Source: Enterococcus mundtii (lineage in GTDB: Bacteria; Bacillota; Bacilli; Lactobacillales; Enterococcaceae). Taken from it: DNA of 64,000 nt. Within the stretch, counting starts at the first letter, position 1; each line of letters starts with the position of its first letter. The translations under genes and the position numbers were made by a program. Below the pieces are notes generated by a model. It worked only from the letters and a program-made list of their open reading frames with translations, ran no database searches and had not been told where the DNA came from. Positions 1 through 7,800 of this stretch are shown here, one piece after another. The stretch covers positions 2,943,001 through 3,007,000 of the forward strand of contig NZ_AP019810.1 in assembly GCF_013394305.1 (NCBI RefSeq). The letters run 5' to 3'.

Positions 1-1
1 A

Positions 2-700
2 GTATTTATTGAAGATTTGAATATAAATACTTTAGATACTACGAGTGAAACGTTGTTATTGATGTTGAGTGTAGTAGCACAAGCAGAAAGCGAACAGAAG
101 AGTGAAGCTATTTCATGGTCTATTATTGAAAGATTTAAAAAAGGATTACCTATAATTCCCACGCATAACTTCTTAGGATTTACTAAGGATAGATTTGGAA
201 AGATTGTTATTGAAGAATCAGAAGCTGAAATAGTTCGTTTCATCTATAAAAATTTTCTTGAAGGAGTTCGGGCTGTTGATATAGCGTGTCTTTTAAATGA
301 AGCGAATATACCAACTGTAGCAGGCAATAACTGGAAATCTTCATCAATTTATCGTGTGTTAAGAAATGAGAAGTATTTTGGCTTAGTTATCATGCAAAAG
401 ACTTTCACTGTAGATTGTTTTACTCATAAGAAAAAAGTCAACCGAGGTGAGAAACCAAAATATTTATTAAGAAATGGGTTGCCTGCTATTGTTTCTGAAG
501 AAGATTGGAACTTGATACAAGAATTATTGCTAAATCCAAGAAAAGGATTTAAAAAGAAAACTGTCAAAAATATTGAAAAACCTAAAACTTTTGTTTCTAC
601 TATTAAATCAGGTGTATTCAAGGGATTTATTGTGATTGATGTTACATGGTCAAAAGAGGAAGTTACTGAAGTATTGTCGAAAGGAGAAAATCAACAATGA
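2..700 (+). CDS. serine site-specific recombinase, 3' part (5' end outside window)
   Basis: The reading frame is open from base 2, so the N-terminal catalytic part with its serine lies upstream of the window. What is visible is the end of the resolvase fold with the helix around LSVVAQAESEQKSEAIS, then a Recombinase (DUF4368-like) DNA-binding domain with GLPAIVSEEDWNLIQ. Large serine recombinases normally continue with a Cys4 zinc ribbon and a coiled coil. Here the protein ends about 45 residues after that domain with no zinc-ribbon cysteines, so it is a short form of the kind often encoded in tandem with partner recombinases. It overlaps the next gene by ATGA. The coding sequence is AT-rich compared with the chromosome from about 8.6 kb on. 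The family call is firm; its element and target are inferred. Confidence 0.85.
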   Translation, partial: VFIEDLNINTLDTTSETLLLMLSVVAQAESEQKSEAISWSIIERFKKGLPIIPTHNFLGFTKDRFGKIVIEESEAEIVRFIYKNFLEGVRAVDIACLLNEANIPTVAGNNWKSSSIYRVLRNEKYFGLVIMQKTFTVDCFTHKKKVNRGEKPKYLLRNGLPAIVSEEDWNLIQELLLNPRKGFKKKTVKNIEKPKTFVSTIKSGVFKGFIVIDVTWSKEEVTEVLSKGENQQ

Positions 701-1122
701 GCAAAATGAGTTTTGATGATTACAATTTTGAAGTGATTAGTGTAGAAACTACAGGGAATTATTTGTTGACTCTCAATAAAAATTCGTTGACATTTGATAA
801 ATCAATCGCAGAAGCACTAGGTTATACAAGTCATGTAAAACCACTTTTAGATAGAGGAAATAAGGTATTTGCTATTCAAGCATGTAAAGCAAATTCTCTA
901 AAGTCTATTCCGTTTTCAAAACCTGAAAGTCAACAAAAAGGAAGTATCAAGATGCAGTATGGTGCTATTAGAAATATTCTTAGGTCGCTCATGGGAGAGG
1001 AATGGAAAGAAAACACGAGATATCAACTTAAAGGAGATTTAATACCTGACAAAAAAGCAATGATTTTTGAATTAGAAAAATTTGAAGAATTATCGCCTTT
1101 CATTCCTAGGAATATAAAGTGA
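697..1122 (+). CDS. 141-aa hypothetical protein coupled to the recombinase
   Basis: I do not recognise the family. The start ATG overlaps the recombinase stop (ATGA), and an AAAGGAG-like ribosome site lies within the recombinase 3' end, so translation is probably coupled. The protein is soluble with no signal or membrane segment. It has mixed helix and strand character, with two basic stretches around residues 48-55 and 75-90. Position and coupling suggest an accessory to the recombinase, such as a directionality factor or DNA-binding partner, but no motif in the sequence shows this. Composition is AT-rich like its neighbours. Confidence 0.6.
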   Translation: MSKMSFDDYNFEVISVETTGNYLLTLNKNSLTFDKSIAEALGYTSHVKPLLDRGNKVFAIQACKANSLKSIPFSKPESQQKGSIKMQYGAIRNILRSLMGEEWKENTRYQLKGDLIPDKKAMIFELEKFEELSPFIPRNIK

Positions 1123-1276
1123 TAAATCTTCATAGTATTTGATAGAATAAGATATTTTTGAATATTATTGCGATGTTAAGAAAGTGCTTCTGCATTTAAT
1201 TAAGTGGAGGATTATTGTGATAAAATTATTCATACTAATATATTTAAAGTAGTTTGAGTACGAAAGGATGACTTTT

Positions 1277-3988
1277 ATGAAGAAGATTGATAAAGCAATA
1301 TTAAATATTGATAAAAATATATGTAAAAACATTGAGAAAAATCAAGATGATAGAGGTTACTTATCCCAAAATGTTTTAGCACAATTGAGAAATTTTGTAG
1401 AACATATATCAATTAAATACTATGTTAATTCGATTAGCGGAGACATAAGTGGTATTCCAGAGGACATGTACGATGAAATTAAACGTGGATTAGGATATAT
1501 CAAAGTTAATTCTAAATTATATTTCTTAGCTAAATTTCATCAAATGCTTCAAAAATCTGCTTCACATTATACAATGAGTGAGGAAAACTCTGAGCGTTTA
1601 ATGCTAAAATATTATGAATACCTATTGAGAATAAAGAAAAATTTGAAAACAGATTTTAATTTAGATGTTCTTTCAAATATTGATATGTTTCCAGTTAATT
1701 TAGATAATCAATTGAGTGATTATTATAAAAAAATAGTTGATAAATTAGAAATAACATATATATCAGAAATATCTGAGGATAGATACTATATACAAAAAAC
1801 AAAACCTTTTTTTGTTGATAATGAAATTTATTATGAAATTACATTTAAGGAAGCAAATGACAAAACAAGTAAATTTGAAAGGAATATTGCGTTCACTAAA
1901 CAAGATATCCTATCAAATTATGCTGTGAAACTATCAATTAAACATGATACGGTAAATATGTATGGTAAACATATGCCAATTCTTATCATTAATGACTGGG
2001 AAGTTTCTATACGTCCATGTGAATTAAATAATTTTTCGGAAATTTTGAATAATTTTACAGAAATTCAATCAAATCATAATGAATACAAAAAGTTAATGGA
2101 ATTCATAAAAAAAAGTAGGTTTAATATATTAGATATTCTTTTATTAGAGACGAGTAGTTACGAAAAAGTAAAAGAATATGTAACCTCCAAATCAAAAAAA
2201 GTTTATTTATTTAAAACGCTTGATGCGTGTAGAGAAATCATCCTTAATAATCGTCCTGGATGTAATCTGCTAAGGTATCTTTCTTACAATTTAAATAATA
2301 AAATTATGAAGTTGCAAAAAGATAAGTATGGAGATTATTGTAAAAAATTGTCAAATTTGAGAGTAGTATATGGATGTATACCTTTTGATGAAATGCCATT
2401 TGTCAGTTCATTGATAGGTCATAATCCTAAGATATATGATTTATTATGGTGTATAGATACAAATGGGAGAGAACATGAACTATTAGCTAGAAAAATTCAA
2501 ATTAATTCTCAAACTAATGGCAAACTCTACACCTCAATCGATGAACTTAAATCTTTTGAAAATATTAATTTGTTGATAGAGAAGTATAATTCCAATCTTT
2601 ATTGCAAGCATAGGGAAACTAGAGGGATAGGCAATATTGGAAATAACTACTATATCAAAGGGTTTGAAGATGATGTTACTAATATATTAAAGAAATTAAA
2701 AGACATTTCGCAAGAAGGAATAGAAAATTATGAGAACTCAGTTGAATCTTGGTTAAACACAGGAAGTTATATTATTGATTGTAGGGATAAGAAGCAAATT
2801 TTGAAGACTATGTTTTCTAATTCTAAAGTGTCTTTAATTTATGGTGCAGCAGGTACAGGGAAATCAACAATGATTAATCATGTCAGTAATTTTTTCGGGC
2901 TTCAAAAAAAATTACTTTTAGCTAATACAAATCCGGCAGTGGATAATCTGAAAAGGAAAGTTTCTGCTCCTAATTGTGAATTTAAAACTGTTGCAAAATA
3001 TTTATACAGCAAAGAGAACCAAGATTGTGATTTGCTGATAATAGACGAGTGTAGTACTGTTAGTAATTCTGATATGATTAAAATTTTATCAAAGGCAGAT
3101 TTTAAATTGTTAATCCTTGTAGGGGATATTTATCAAATTGAATCAATTACTTTTGGGAACTGGTTTAAATTGGCAAAAAATAACGTTTCAAGAACTTCTG
3201 TGTTTGAATTAACAGCACCTTATAGAACAAAAGACAAGCCCTTATTAAACTTATGGACAAAAGTAAGAAAAAATGAAGATGATTTGATTGAATATCTGAC
3301 TGCGAATAATTATTCCGTTAGACTAGATGAAAGTGTTTTTTTTGCTAATGATTTAGATGAAATAATTTTGTGTTTAAATTATGATGGTTTATATGGAATA
3401 AATAATATTAATCGTTTTCTGCAAAGCAATAACTCTAATAAATCAGTGAACTGGGGAGTTGTATCATATAAAATTGGTGACCCTGTACTATTCAATGAAA
3501 CATCAAGATTTTCTCCAGCACTATTCAATAATTTAAAAGGTAAAATTTCTAATATTGAGAAATTAGATACTGAAATTATTTTTGATATTGAGATAGAAAC
3601 GGTAATTAATGAGATGGATATTGGAAATTTAGACTTAGAGTTGATTTCCTCAACAAAAAATAATTCAGTAGTTCGGTTTAGTGTCTATAAGTATCTAAAT
3701 ATGAGTGAGACTGATAATGATAGTGATGACACAGTTGTCCCATTCCAAATAGCTTATGCTATTTCTATCCATAAAGCTCAAGGTTTAGAATTTAATTCAG
3801 TGAAATTAATAATAACAGACGAAGTTGATGAATTAATAACGCATAATATTTTGTATACAGCTATTACAAGGACTAAAAAGAATTTAAAAATTTATTGGAC
3901 TCCAGAAACAGAAAAGAAAGTAATAGAAAATATTAAGATAGATGAGAGTAGAAAAGATGAATCGATTTTGAAAAGAAAATTAAAATAA
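1277..3988 (+). CDS. 903-aa protein with C-terminal superfamily 1 helicase domain
   Basis: The first 510 or so residues match no domain I know. From about residue 500 there is an SF1 (RecD/UvrD-like) helicase core: Walker A GAAGTGKS at about 523-530, Walker B LLIIDE ending near 591, motif III GDIYQIES at about 616, an arginine-finger-type LTAPYRT, and a UvrD_C_2-type end with SIHKAQGLEF near 832 and TAITRTKKNL near 862. It should hydrolyse ATP and translocate on or unwind nucleic acid. The start at 1277 is chosen over ATG 1268 because GAAAGG ends at 1267, directly against 1268, but is well spaced for 1277. It lies alone between a recombinase and an orphan ORF, with very AT-rich codon use, which points to mobile cargo. 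A defence or element-maintenance role is possible but unproven. Confidence 0.8.
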   Translation: MKKIDKAILNIDKNICKNIEKNQDDRGYLSQNVLAQLRNFVEHISIKYYVNSISGDISGIPEDMYDEIKRGLGYIKVNSKLYFLAKFHQMLQKSASHYTMSEENSERLMLKYYEYLLRIKKNLKTDFNLDVLSNIDMFPVNLDNQLSDYYKKIVDKLEITYISEISEDRYYIQKTKPFFVDNEIYYEITFKEANDKTSKFERNIAFTKQDILSNYAVKLSIKHDTVNMYGKHMPILIINDWEVSIRPCELNNFSEILNNFTEIQSNHNEYKKLMEFIKKSRFNILDILLLETSSYEKVKEYVTSKSKKVYLFKTLDACREIILNNRPGCNLLRYLSYNLNNKIMKLQKDKYGDYCKKLSNLRVVYGCIPFDEMPFVSSLIGHNPKIYDLLWCIDTNGREHELLARKIQINSQTNGKLYTSIDELKSFENINLLIEKYNSNLYCKHRETRGIGNIGNNYYIKGFEDDVTNILKKLKDISQEGIENYENSVESWLNTGSYIIDCRDKKQILKTMFSNSKVSLIYGAAGTGKSTMINHVSNFFGLQKKLLLANTNPAVDNLKRKVSAPNCEFKTVAKYLYSKENQDCDLLIIDECSTVSNSDMIKILSKADFKLLILVGDIYQIESITFGNWFKLAKNNVSRTSVFELTAPYRTKDKPLLNLWTKVRKNEDDLIEYLTANNYSVRLDESVFFANDLDEIILCLNYDGLYGINNINRFLQSNNSNKSVNWGVVSYKIGDPVLFNETSRFSPALFNNLKGKISNIEKLDTEIIFDIEIETVINEMDIGNLDLELISSTKNNSVVRFSVYKYLNMSETDNDSDDTVVPFQIAYAISIHKAQGLEFNSVKLIITDEVDELITHNILYTAITRTKKNLKIYWTPETEKKVIENIKIDESRKDESILKRKLK

Positions 3989-4083
3989 CATTATTCAAGT
4001 GGTTTCAGAAAGTTTTAATTTTTAATATAGTAGATGATATGTGTTAGAGCTATTTTAAAATCAAAGATGGATAGTCAGATATT

Positions 4084-4368
4084 TTGGATATCCAAAAAGC
4101 ATTAATAGAGATAACGATAAATGGAGTAGTTACTTGTAAACAGCTTGCCGATTTTTATGATGCTTTTCATGAAGATAGTGAATTTTCAGATGCAATTGAT
4201 TTTCTAAGTGGTAGTATCGTTGTAGATATGGCAAAATTAAAAGAAGAATTATATGCATCAGAAGATGCACACCTATTAGGTTTAGTAGAATATATGCAAA
4301 AGCATTACCCTTCTGCAATCCTATTGATAGATTTAATCCCTAAGGATAAGAGAAAGTTCATTCATTGA
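4084..4368 (+). CDS. 94-aa hypothetical ORF, TTG start
   Basis: The family is not recognised. The frame opens at 4075, and the only plausible start is TTG 4084; there is no strong ribosome site, only AAAGATGG about 15 bases upstream. ATG 4067 is in another frame and hits a stop after 12 codons. The product is acidic and mostly helical, ending in a basic KDKRKF segment. It may be a real small gene of the mobile module or the 3' remnant of a longer one. It belongs to the AT-rich block. Confidence 0.4.
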   Translation: MDIQKALIEITINGVVTCKQLADFYDAFHEDSEFSDAIDFLSGSIVVDMAKLKEELYASEDAHLLGLVEYMQKHYPSAILLIDLIPKDKRKFIH

Positions 4369-4706
4369 AATATGATTAGTTAATTTAAAACTGCATCTTT
4401 GTTATAAAAAAATGAATAATTAACGATGATTTTGAGCTGTATTTAAGGACATATTTCTGAAAGTATTTACACTTATGAATTGTTTGTTTTTTTGAGAAAA
4501 TTTAATTGGACTACAGACAAGATGCGTAAAAAAATCCTCATTGAGTATGTAGTCCAAGCCATTTTAAGGGACAATTCAACCATTTTTTGAGGTATAATAT
4601 ATCTATAAAAGTTAACAAAAAGAACAGAATGTTGGTTTCTAAGATGCACTAGAATCGAGCAGATACTATCGCTTTAACGCAGGAAAAAGCGATAGAAATG
4701 CTGGTA
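4369..4706. other. gene-free stretch with two inverted repeats at the edge of the AT-rich block
   Basis: No open frame of note. It holds a 10-bp inverted repeat, TTGGACTACA (4506-4515) and TGTAGTCCAA (4548-4557), and a second perfect 10-bp repeat, CTATCGCTTT (4666-4675) and AAAGCGATAG (4686-4695). A TATAAT at 4593-4598 with a weak GACAAT 17 bp upstream could be a promoter. Neither hairpin is followed by a T run, so they do not look like ordinary terminators. Confidence 0.5.
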
Positions 4707-4891
4707 TAACAGCACTTGACCTTAACAACAATGGGCTGTCCCTTAGCCGACGTATTGACTGAATCGATACACGAAGCACTAAGCGATATTCCAGAAGTCA
4801 AAAATCCAGAGGTGAAATTAGTCTGGTATCCCGCTTGGACAACCGATAAAATGAGTCGTTATGCACGAATTGCGCTTGGTATTCGTTAGAA
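4706..4891 (+). pseudogene. 3' remnant of a MIP18/PaaD-type (DUF59) iron-sulfur assembly factor gene
   Basis: From about 4713 to the TAG at 4889 the frame gives an intact C-terminal half of a DUF59 protein: LTLTTMGCPLADVLTE with the family cysteine, then VWYPAWTTDKMS and a final ARIALGIR. The in-frame codon just upstream region contains TAA, and nothing like the N-terminal half (about 45 residues) precedes it, so the gene is truncated at its 5' side. Intact relatives are about 100-110 residues and act in Fe-S cluster assembly. The break lies right at the edge of the recombinase block, consistent with disruption by integration or a linked deletion. Which of the two cannot be seen here. Confidence 0.75.
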
Positions 4892-4911
4892 ATAACTAAT
4901 GATTAAATGAA

Positions 4912-4962
4912 CGCTGAACTCTTTTATTAACTTTTAGGAAAAGTTGATAGGAGAGTTTTTTA
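4912..4962 (+). terminator. rho-independent terminator after the DUF59 remnant
   Basis: AACTCTTTTATTAACTTTT pairs, with a few G-U or mismatch positions, with AAAAGTTGATAGGAGAGTT around a short loop, and is followed by a T run. Confidence 0.65.
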
Positions 4963-5129
4963 TTATGCAAAATTTTATGTCGATGATTGGCTAGAAGATA
5001 GGTTGTTTTGTGAAAAAGAGAGTAGCTTTCACTTATTTCAACTTAAGATATCCCACTGCTATTTAGCACGTCTGGTAGGGGATTTACTATGGAAGGGTCT
5101 CAGTGAATAAAGAGACTTAAACATGAAAT

Positions 5130-5159
5130 AACCAATTATCTTTGAAAAGATAATTGGTT
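5130..5159. terminator. 13-bp perfect hairpin at the 3' side of the nucleotidyltransferase-like gene
   Basis: AACCAATTATCTT (5130-5142) and AAGATAATTGGTT (5147-5159) pair perfectly around TGAA. It lies about 20 bp beyond the stop codon of the minus-strand gene and probably ends its transcript, though the T run is weak. Confidence 0.6.
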
Positions 5160-5179
5160 GAAGGCTTCAGAATTTCTCA

Positions 5180-5683
5180 TTACTTATTCTTATTCAAGTA
5201 CTTTTCCAAATACTCGATCTTTGCTAGATCCTTATGATTATTTTTCTCTGCACGGTAACTATCTTTAGCAGAACGTTGATATACTTTCAAATATTGTTCC
5301 GCTGTAGGTAAGTAAAAGGAACAGTCATCGATTCTGATTAGAGAGAGTTCATTAAGTGGAATACCTGCAAAGCCGAGAAGACTGTCCACGCTGCCAAACT
5401 GGATGTTATAAGAATCTTTTGCAAATTCATGTTCGTGTAAATCAACTAGTTGGTAATTCAACGTTTCCATAATTTTCATGATGCTTTGCCAATTGTGCAA
5501 GCGATCTTTGTCGGGTGCCTCCCAACCCCGTGGATCGCCAGGAACATGGATGTCAATGTCTCTTGGTTGCCAGTCGATATCTGTTAAGTAAGACAAGCCT
5601 AATGAACCTAGTAGTAGCGGAGTGATCTGTTGCCTGTTTAATTTTTGCGTGATCAATAAAAACTCTTTGAAATAAAGTTCCAT
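5180..5683 (-). CDS. nucleotidyltransferase-superfamily protein, 167 aa
   Basis: Near the N-terminus the protein has LLLGSLGLSYLTD followed by RDIDIHV, which resembles the GS-x10-DxD active-site signature of the nucleotidyltransferase fold (MNT/AbiEii-like). The rest is helical with a basic C-terminus. The start at 5683 is chosen because AAGGAG precedes it at good spacing; the longer reading from 5710 places that Shine-Dalgarno inside the gene. It is monocistronic on the minus strand. The substrate is unknown; stand-alone proteins of this type include aminoglycoside nucleotidyltransferase-like and toxin-antitoxin enzymes, but no HEPN partner is next to it. Confidence 0.6.
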   Translation of the reverse strand: MELYFKEFLLITQKLNRQQITPLLLGSLGLSYLTDIDWQPRDIDIHVPGDPRGWEAPDKDRLHNWQSIMKIMETLNYQLVDLHEHEFAKDSYNIQFGSVDSLLGFAGIPLNELSLIRIDDCSFYLPTAEQYLKVYQRSAKDSYRAEKNNHKDLAKIEYLEKYLNKNK

Positions 5684-5757
5684 GGATTTTCTCCTTTTCT
5701 TTGGTTGCATTTATTGTAACAAAGTAGATGTCTAATTTTCCATTTCATCCTGAAAAC

Positions 5758-5792
5758 AAAACTAGATTCTCTCAAAAAGTGAATCTAGTTTT
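5758..5792. terminator. orphan hairpin with T run in a divergent intergenic region
   Basis: AAAACTAGATTC (5758-5769) and GAATCTAGTTTT (5781-5792) form a perfect 12-bp stem ending in T6 on the plus strand and a T-rich tract on the minus strand. It lies upstream of both flanking genes, so it terminates no visible gene. It may be the relic of a lost gene or a leader attenuator of the minus-strand gene. Confidence 0.55.
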
Positions 5793-5933
5793 TTATTTCT
5801 TGTATTTAAGAAGTGAAGTTGGTGAGTAACTATAAATGTGACTATCGGAGTTGTAAAAAATTGAGTGTGAATGGCTTAGTTTTCCAATTTTTGGTACACT
5901 TGATTTACTATCAATCAGAAAGTTGGTGACAGA

Positions 5934-6422
5934 TTGAACCTAGAAGCACAAAAATATTGGGAAAGCTTTTGCTTAAAAAATGGTGTGTCACAAGCGTCAT
6001 TATATGAAATTTTTGCTTTTGGAAATACGAAAGAACACGCAGATGAATTAGCAGATCTGGTATTGGAAGGGAAGAAAACAGGGACAAGCTCAGGGTATGA
6101 GCTTTACCAAATGGATAACGAACCATTACCTAAAGTTGGTGACTACTCCGTCGTTGTGAATAGCTCTAAAGTACCGATAGGCATTATCCAGATTGTCGAA
6201 GTGTTGATCCTACCTTGGAAAGAAATCACCGAAGAACTGGCAGCTACAGAAGGTGAAGGCGACTTATCTCTTATGTATTGGCAAAAGGGGCATTACAATT
6301 ATTTCAAACCTTACTATAAAGAACATGGACTATTGCTCAATGAAGAAACAAAAATCGTCTTTGAACGATTCCAACTTGTTGATCGATATTTGCCGAAAAA
6401 AGAGGAAACCAATGCGTATTAA
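5934..6422 (+). CDS. ASCH-domain protein, 162 aa
   Basis: It matches the ASCH/YhfF pattern. An N-terminal helix EAQKYWESF is followed by FGNTKEHADELADLVLEGKKTGT, where the conserved GKKTGT loop sits at about residue 50, then a beta-rich core with VGDYSVVV, and the late GEGDLSLMYWQKGHYNYF block. ASCH proteins have a PUA-like fold and are thought to bind RNA or modified nucleosides; some are amidohydrolases on modified cytidine. The start is TTG with only a weak GGTG ribosome site, and no better in-frame start exists. It overlaps the next gene's start by 11 bases, suggesting an old two-gene operon whose partner is now broken. Confidence 0.75.
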   Translation: MNLEAQKYWESFCLKNGVSQASLYEIFAFGNTKEHADELADLVLEGKKTGTSSGYELYQMDNEPLPKVGDYSVVVNSSKVPIGIIQIVEVLILPWKEITEELAATEGEGDLSLMYWQKGHYNYFKPYYKEHGLLLNEETKIVFERFQLVDRYLPKKEETNAY

Positions 6423-6870
6423 TTTAGTAGAAGAAGCAATAGAAAAGAAAAAAATCGTCCAAGAAGTCTTGAATGATTTGCCAGAATGATTTGGCTTGCC
6501 AGATTCGACACAAGAATACATCGAGAACTGCCAAAAATATCCGTTGTGGGTCTTGCAAGAAACAAATGAATCAATAGGGTTTATCAGTTTAAAAGAAACA
6601 AGTAAAGCCACCGGTGAGATCTATTGTATGGGGATAAAAAAAGCCTATCATCATCGAGGATTAGGTAAGCGATTACTAGATGAACTAGAATCCTATGCAA
6701 GAGAACATTACCTATTTTTACAAGTGAAAACGGTCGCCGAAGGGCATTACGCTATCTATGATCAGACGATTGGATTCTATCGAAGGATGGGTTTTGTTGA
6801 GCTAGAAGTGTTCCCAACCTTATGGGATGAATGGAATCCATGTTTGGTAATGCTAAAAATTCTTAACTAA
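6412..6870 (+). pseudogene. GNAT acetyltransferase gene interrupted by an in-frame TGA
   Basis: A ribosome site AGAGGA precedes ATG 6412. The frame runs for 25 codons to DLPE, then meets TGA at 6487-6489 and continues without another stop to 6870. Restoring TGG would give PEWFGLPDSTQEYI, the usual N-terminal block of this GNAT group. Downstream are the acetyl-CoA loop HHRGLGKRLL and the terminal FYRRMGF motif. The change looks like a single TGG to TGA substitution. Restart at TTG 6496 is in frame and would lose only 28 residues, but I see no ribosome site for it. It is probably inactive or poorly expressed. Confidence 0.75.
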
Positions 6871-6884
6871 AAAAGAAAGCGAAG

Positions 6885-7237
6885 TTGGAACTCTCGCACA
6901 TGACAGTTGTCGTTCGTGGTCGTAAATGTTCGACAGAAGTCTTTACGGAGATCTTTGATGCAAAAGAAGTGTATTCGAGTAAGGAAAACAATACTCATTA
7001 ATTCCAGAAACATTCTTATTGATCGGTGATCTGTGGGTGGCATTGATGGAAGATAAGCAGACAAAGCTTCTCAAAACCTACAATCATATTGATTTTCAAA
7101 TCACTCCGGAACAACTTCTTTGTTATACAGAACAACTTCGTCTTCTAGACCTCAAAATTGAAGAAGGACGTTCGCGGGTATCAGTAAACATCCATGCGGG
7201 CAATCTAAATGATCGTTTGAAGAGGTATGAAGAATAA
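6885..7237 (+). pseudogene. FosX-like VOC metalloenzyme gene, frameshifted and internally deleted
   Basis: Frame one (TTG 6885 or ATG 6900 to TAA at 6999) reads LELSHMTVVVRG then TEIFDAKEVYSSKE. The next frame, open from 6983, reads KQYSLIPETFLLIGDLWVALME, TYNHIDFQI, LDLKIEEGRSRV and NLNDRLKRYEE. Together they follow the order of a FosX fosfomycin hydrolase of about 133 aa. Adding one base in GGAAAAC near 6983-6989 would join the frames. After GRSRV the usual stretch with YFYDFDNHLFELH is missing (about 18-20 codons), which removes the third metal ligand (Glu of FELHAG). Ligand-type histidines in LSHMT and YNHI remain. The gene is almost certainly dead. Confidence 0.7.
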
Positions 7238-7261
7238 CTATAAGCTTTCAGGAGTAATGGG

Positions 7262-7708
7262 ATGATTAAAAAAGTGAAGAAACTAGACCAAGAGATAATG
7301 GACCGACTACTAGCTATTTGGTTAACGACCAATATCAGTACACATGATTTTATTGATGAGAAATATTGGTATGAGAAAAAAGCGTTGTTGAAAAAAGAAT
7401 TGCCAAAAGCAGAAATTTATTATTGTGAAATGAATAGTCAGATTGTTGGCTTTATGGGCATCGTAGATGAATCTTATTTAGCTGGAATTATTGTAGAGTC
7501 AACATATCAAAATAGAAAAATCGGACAAAAATTGATTGAAGCTGCTAAAAAAGAAAAAGAACGAATAAGCTTGCATGTTTATCATAAGAATAAACGAGCG
7601 ATCCGTTTCTACTATAAAAATGACTTTAGAAAAGTGGATGAACAAATGGATGAATCGACGGGTGAGAAAGAATACCTCATGGTGTGGGAAAGAAATAGAC
7701 AGATTTAA
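7262..7708 (+). CDS. GNAT-family N-acetyltransferase, 148 aa
   Basis: A single GNAT domain with a beta-bulge strand ESYLAGIIVE, the pyrophosphate loop YQNRKIGQKLIEAA (Q/RxxGxG/A type), and the C-terminal NKRAIRFYYKNDF motif, where the tyrosine is the usual general acid. It resembles YiaC-like ribosomal or small-molecule acetyltransferases; the acceptor is unknown. GGAG lies 6-9 bp upstream of ATG 7262. It is intact, unlike the two genes before it, and is followed by its own terminator. Confidence 0.8.
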   Translation: MIKKVKKLDQEIMDRLLAIWLTTNISTHDFIDEKYWYEKKALLKKELPKAEIYYCEMNSQIVGFMGIVDESYLAGIIVESTYQNRKIGQKLIEAAKKEKERISLHVYHKNKRAIRFYYKNDFRKVDEQMDESTGEKEYLMVWERNRQI

Positions 7709-7752
7709 TGACTACAAACCATGGGCAGTCTACTAACGCCTAGGTGTAAAAA

Positions 7753-7789
7753 AACAAGATCAATCTTTGAAGGTGGATCTTGTTTTTTT
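7753..7789 (+). terminator. rho-independent terminator after the GNAT gene
   Basis: AACAAGATC and GATCTTGTT form the stem, followed by T7. It can also serve the converging HTH pseudogene. Confidence 0.8.
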
Positions 7790-7800
7790 CTATGGGATTA

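Noticed and set aside
1206-1252. GGAGG followed by GTG and an 11-codon hydrophobic ORF (MIKLFILIYLK) before the helicase gene
   Set aside because: A good ribosome site, but so short and AT-rich that chance is likely; no attenuator hairpin follows.
4917-5109. About 59 open codons ending in LWKGLSE, downstream of the DUF59 remnant
   Set aside because: No start codon with a ribosome site, and the frame runs through a terminator; probably chance or a very old remnant.
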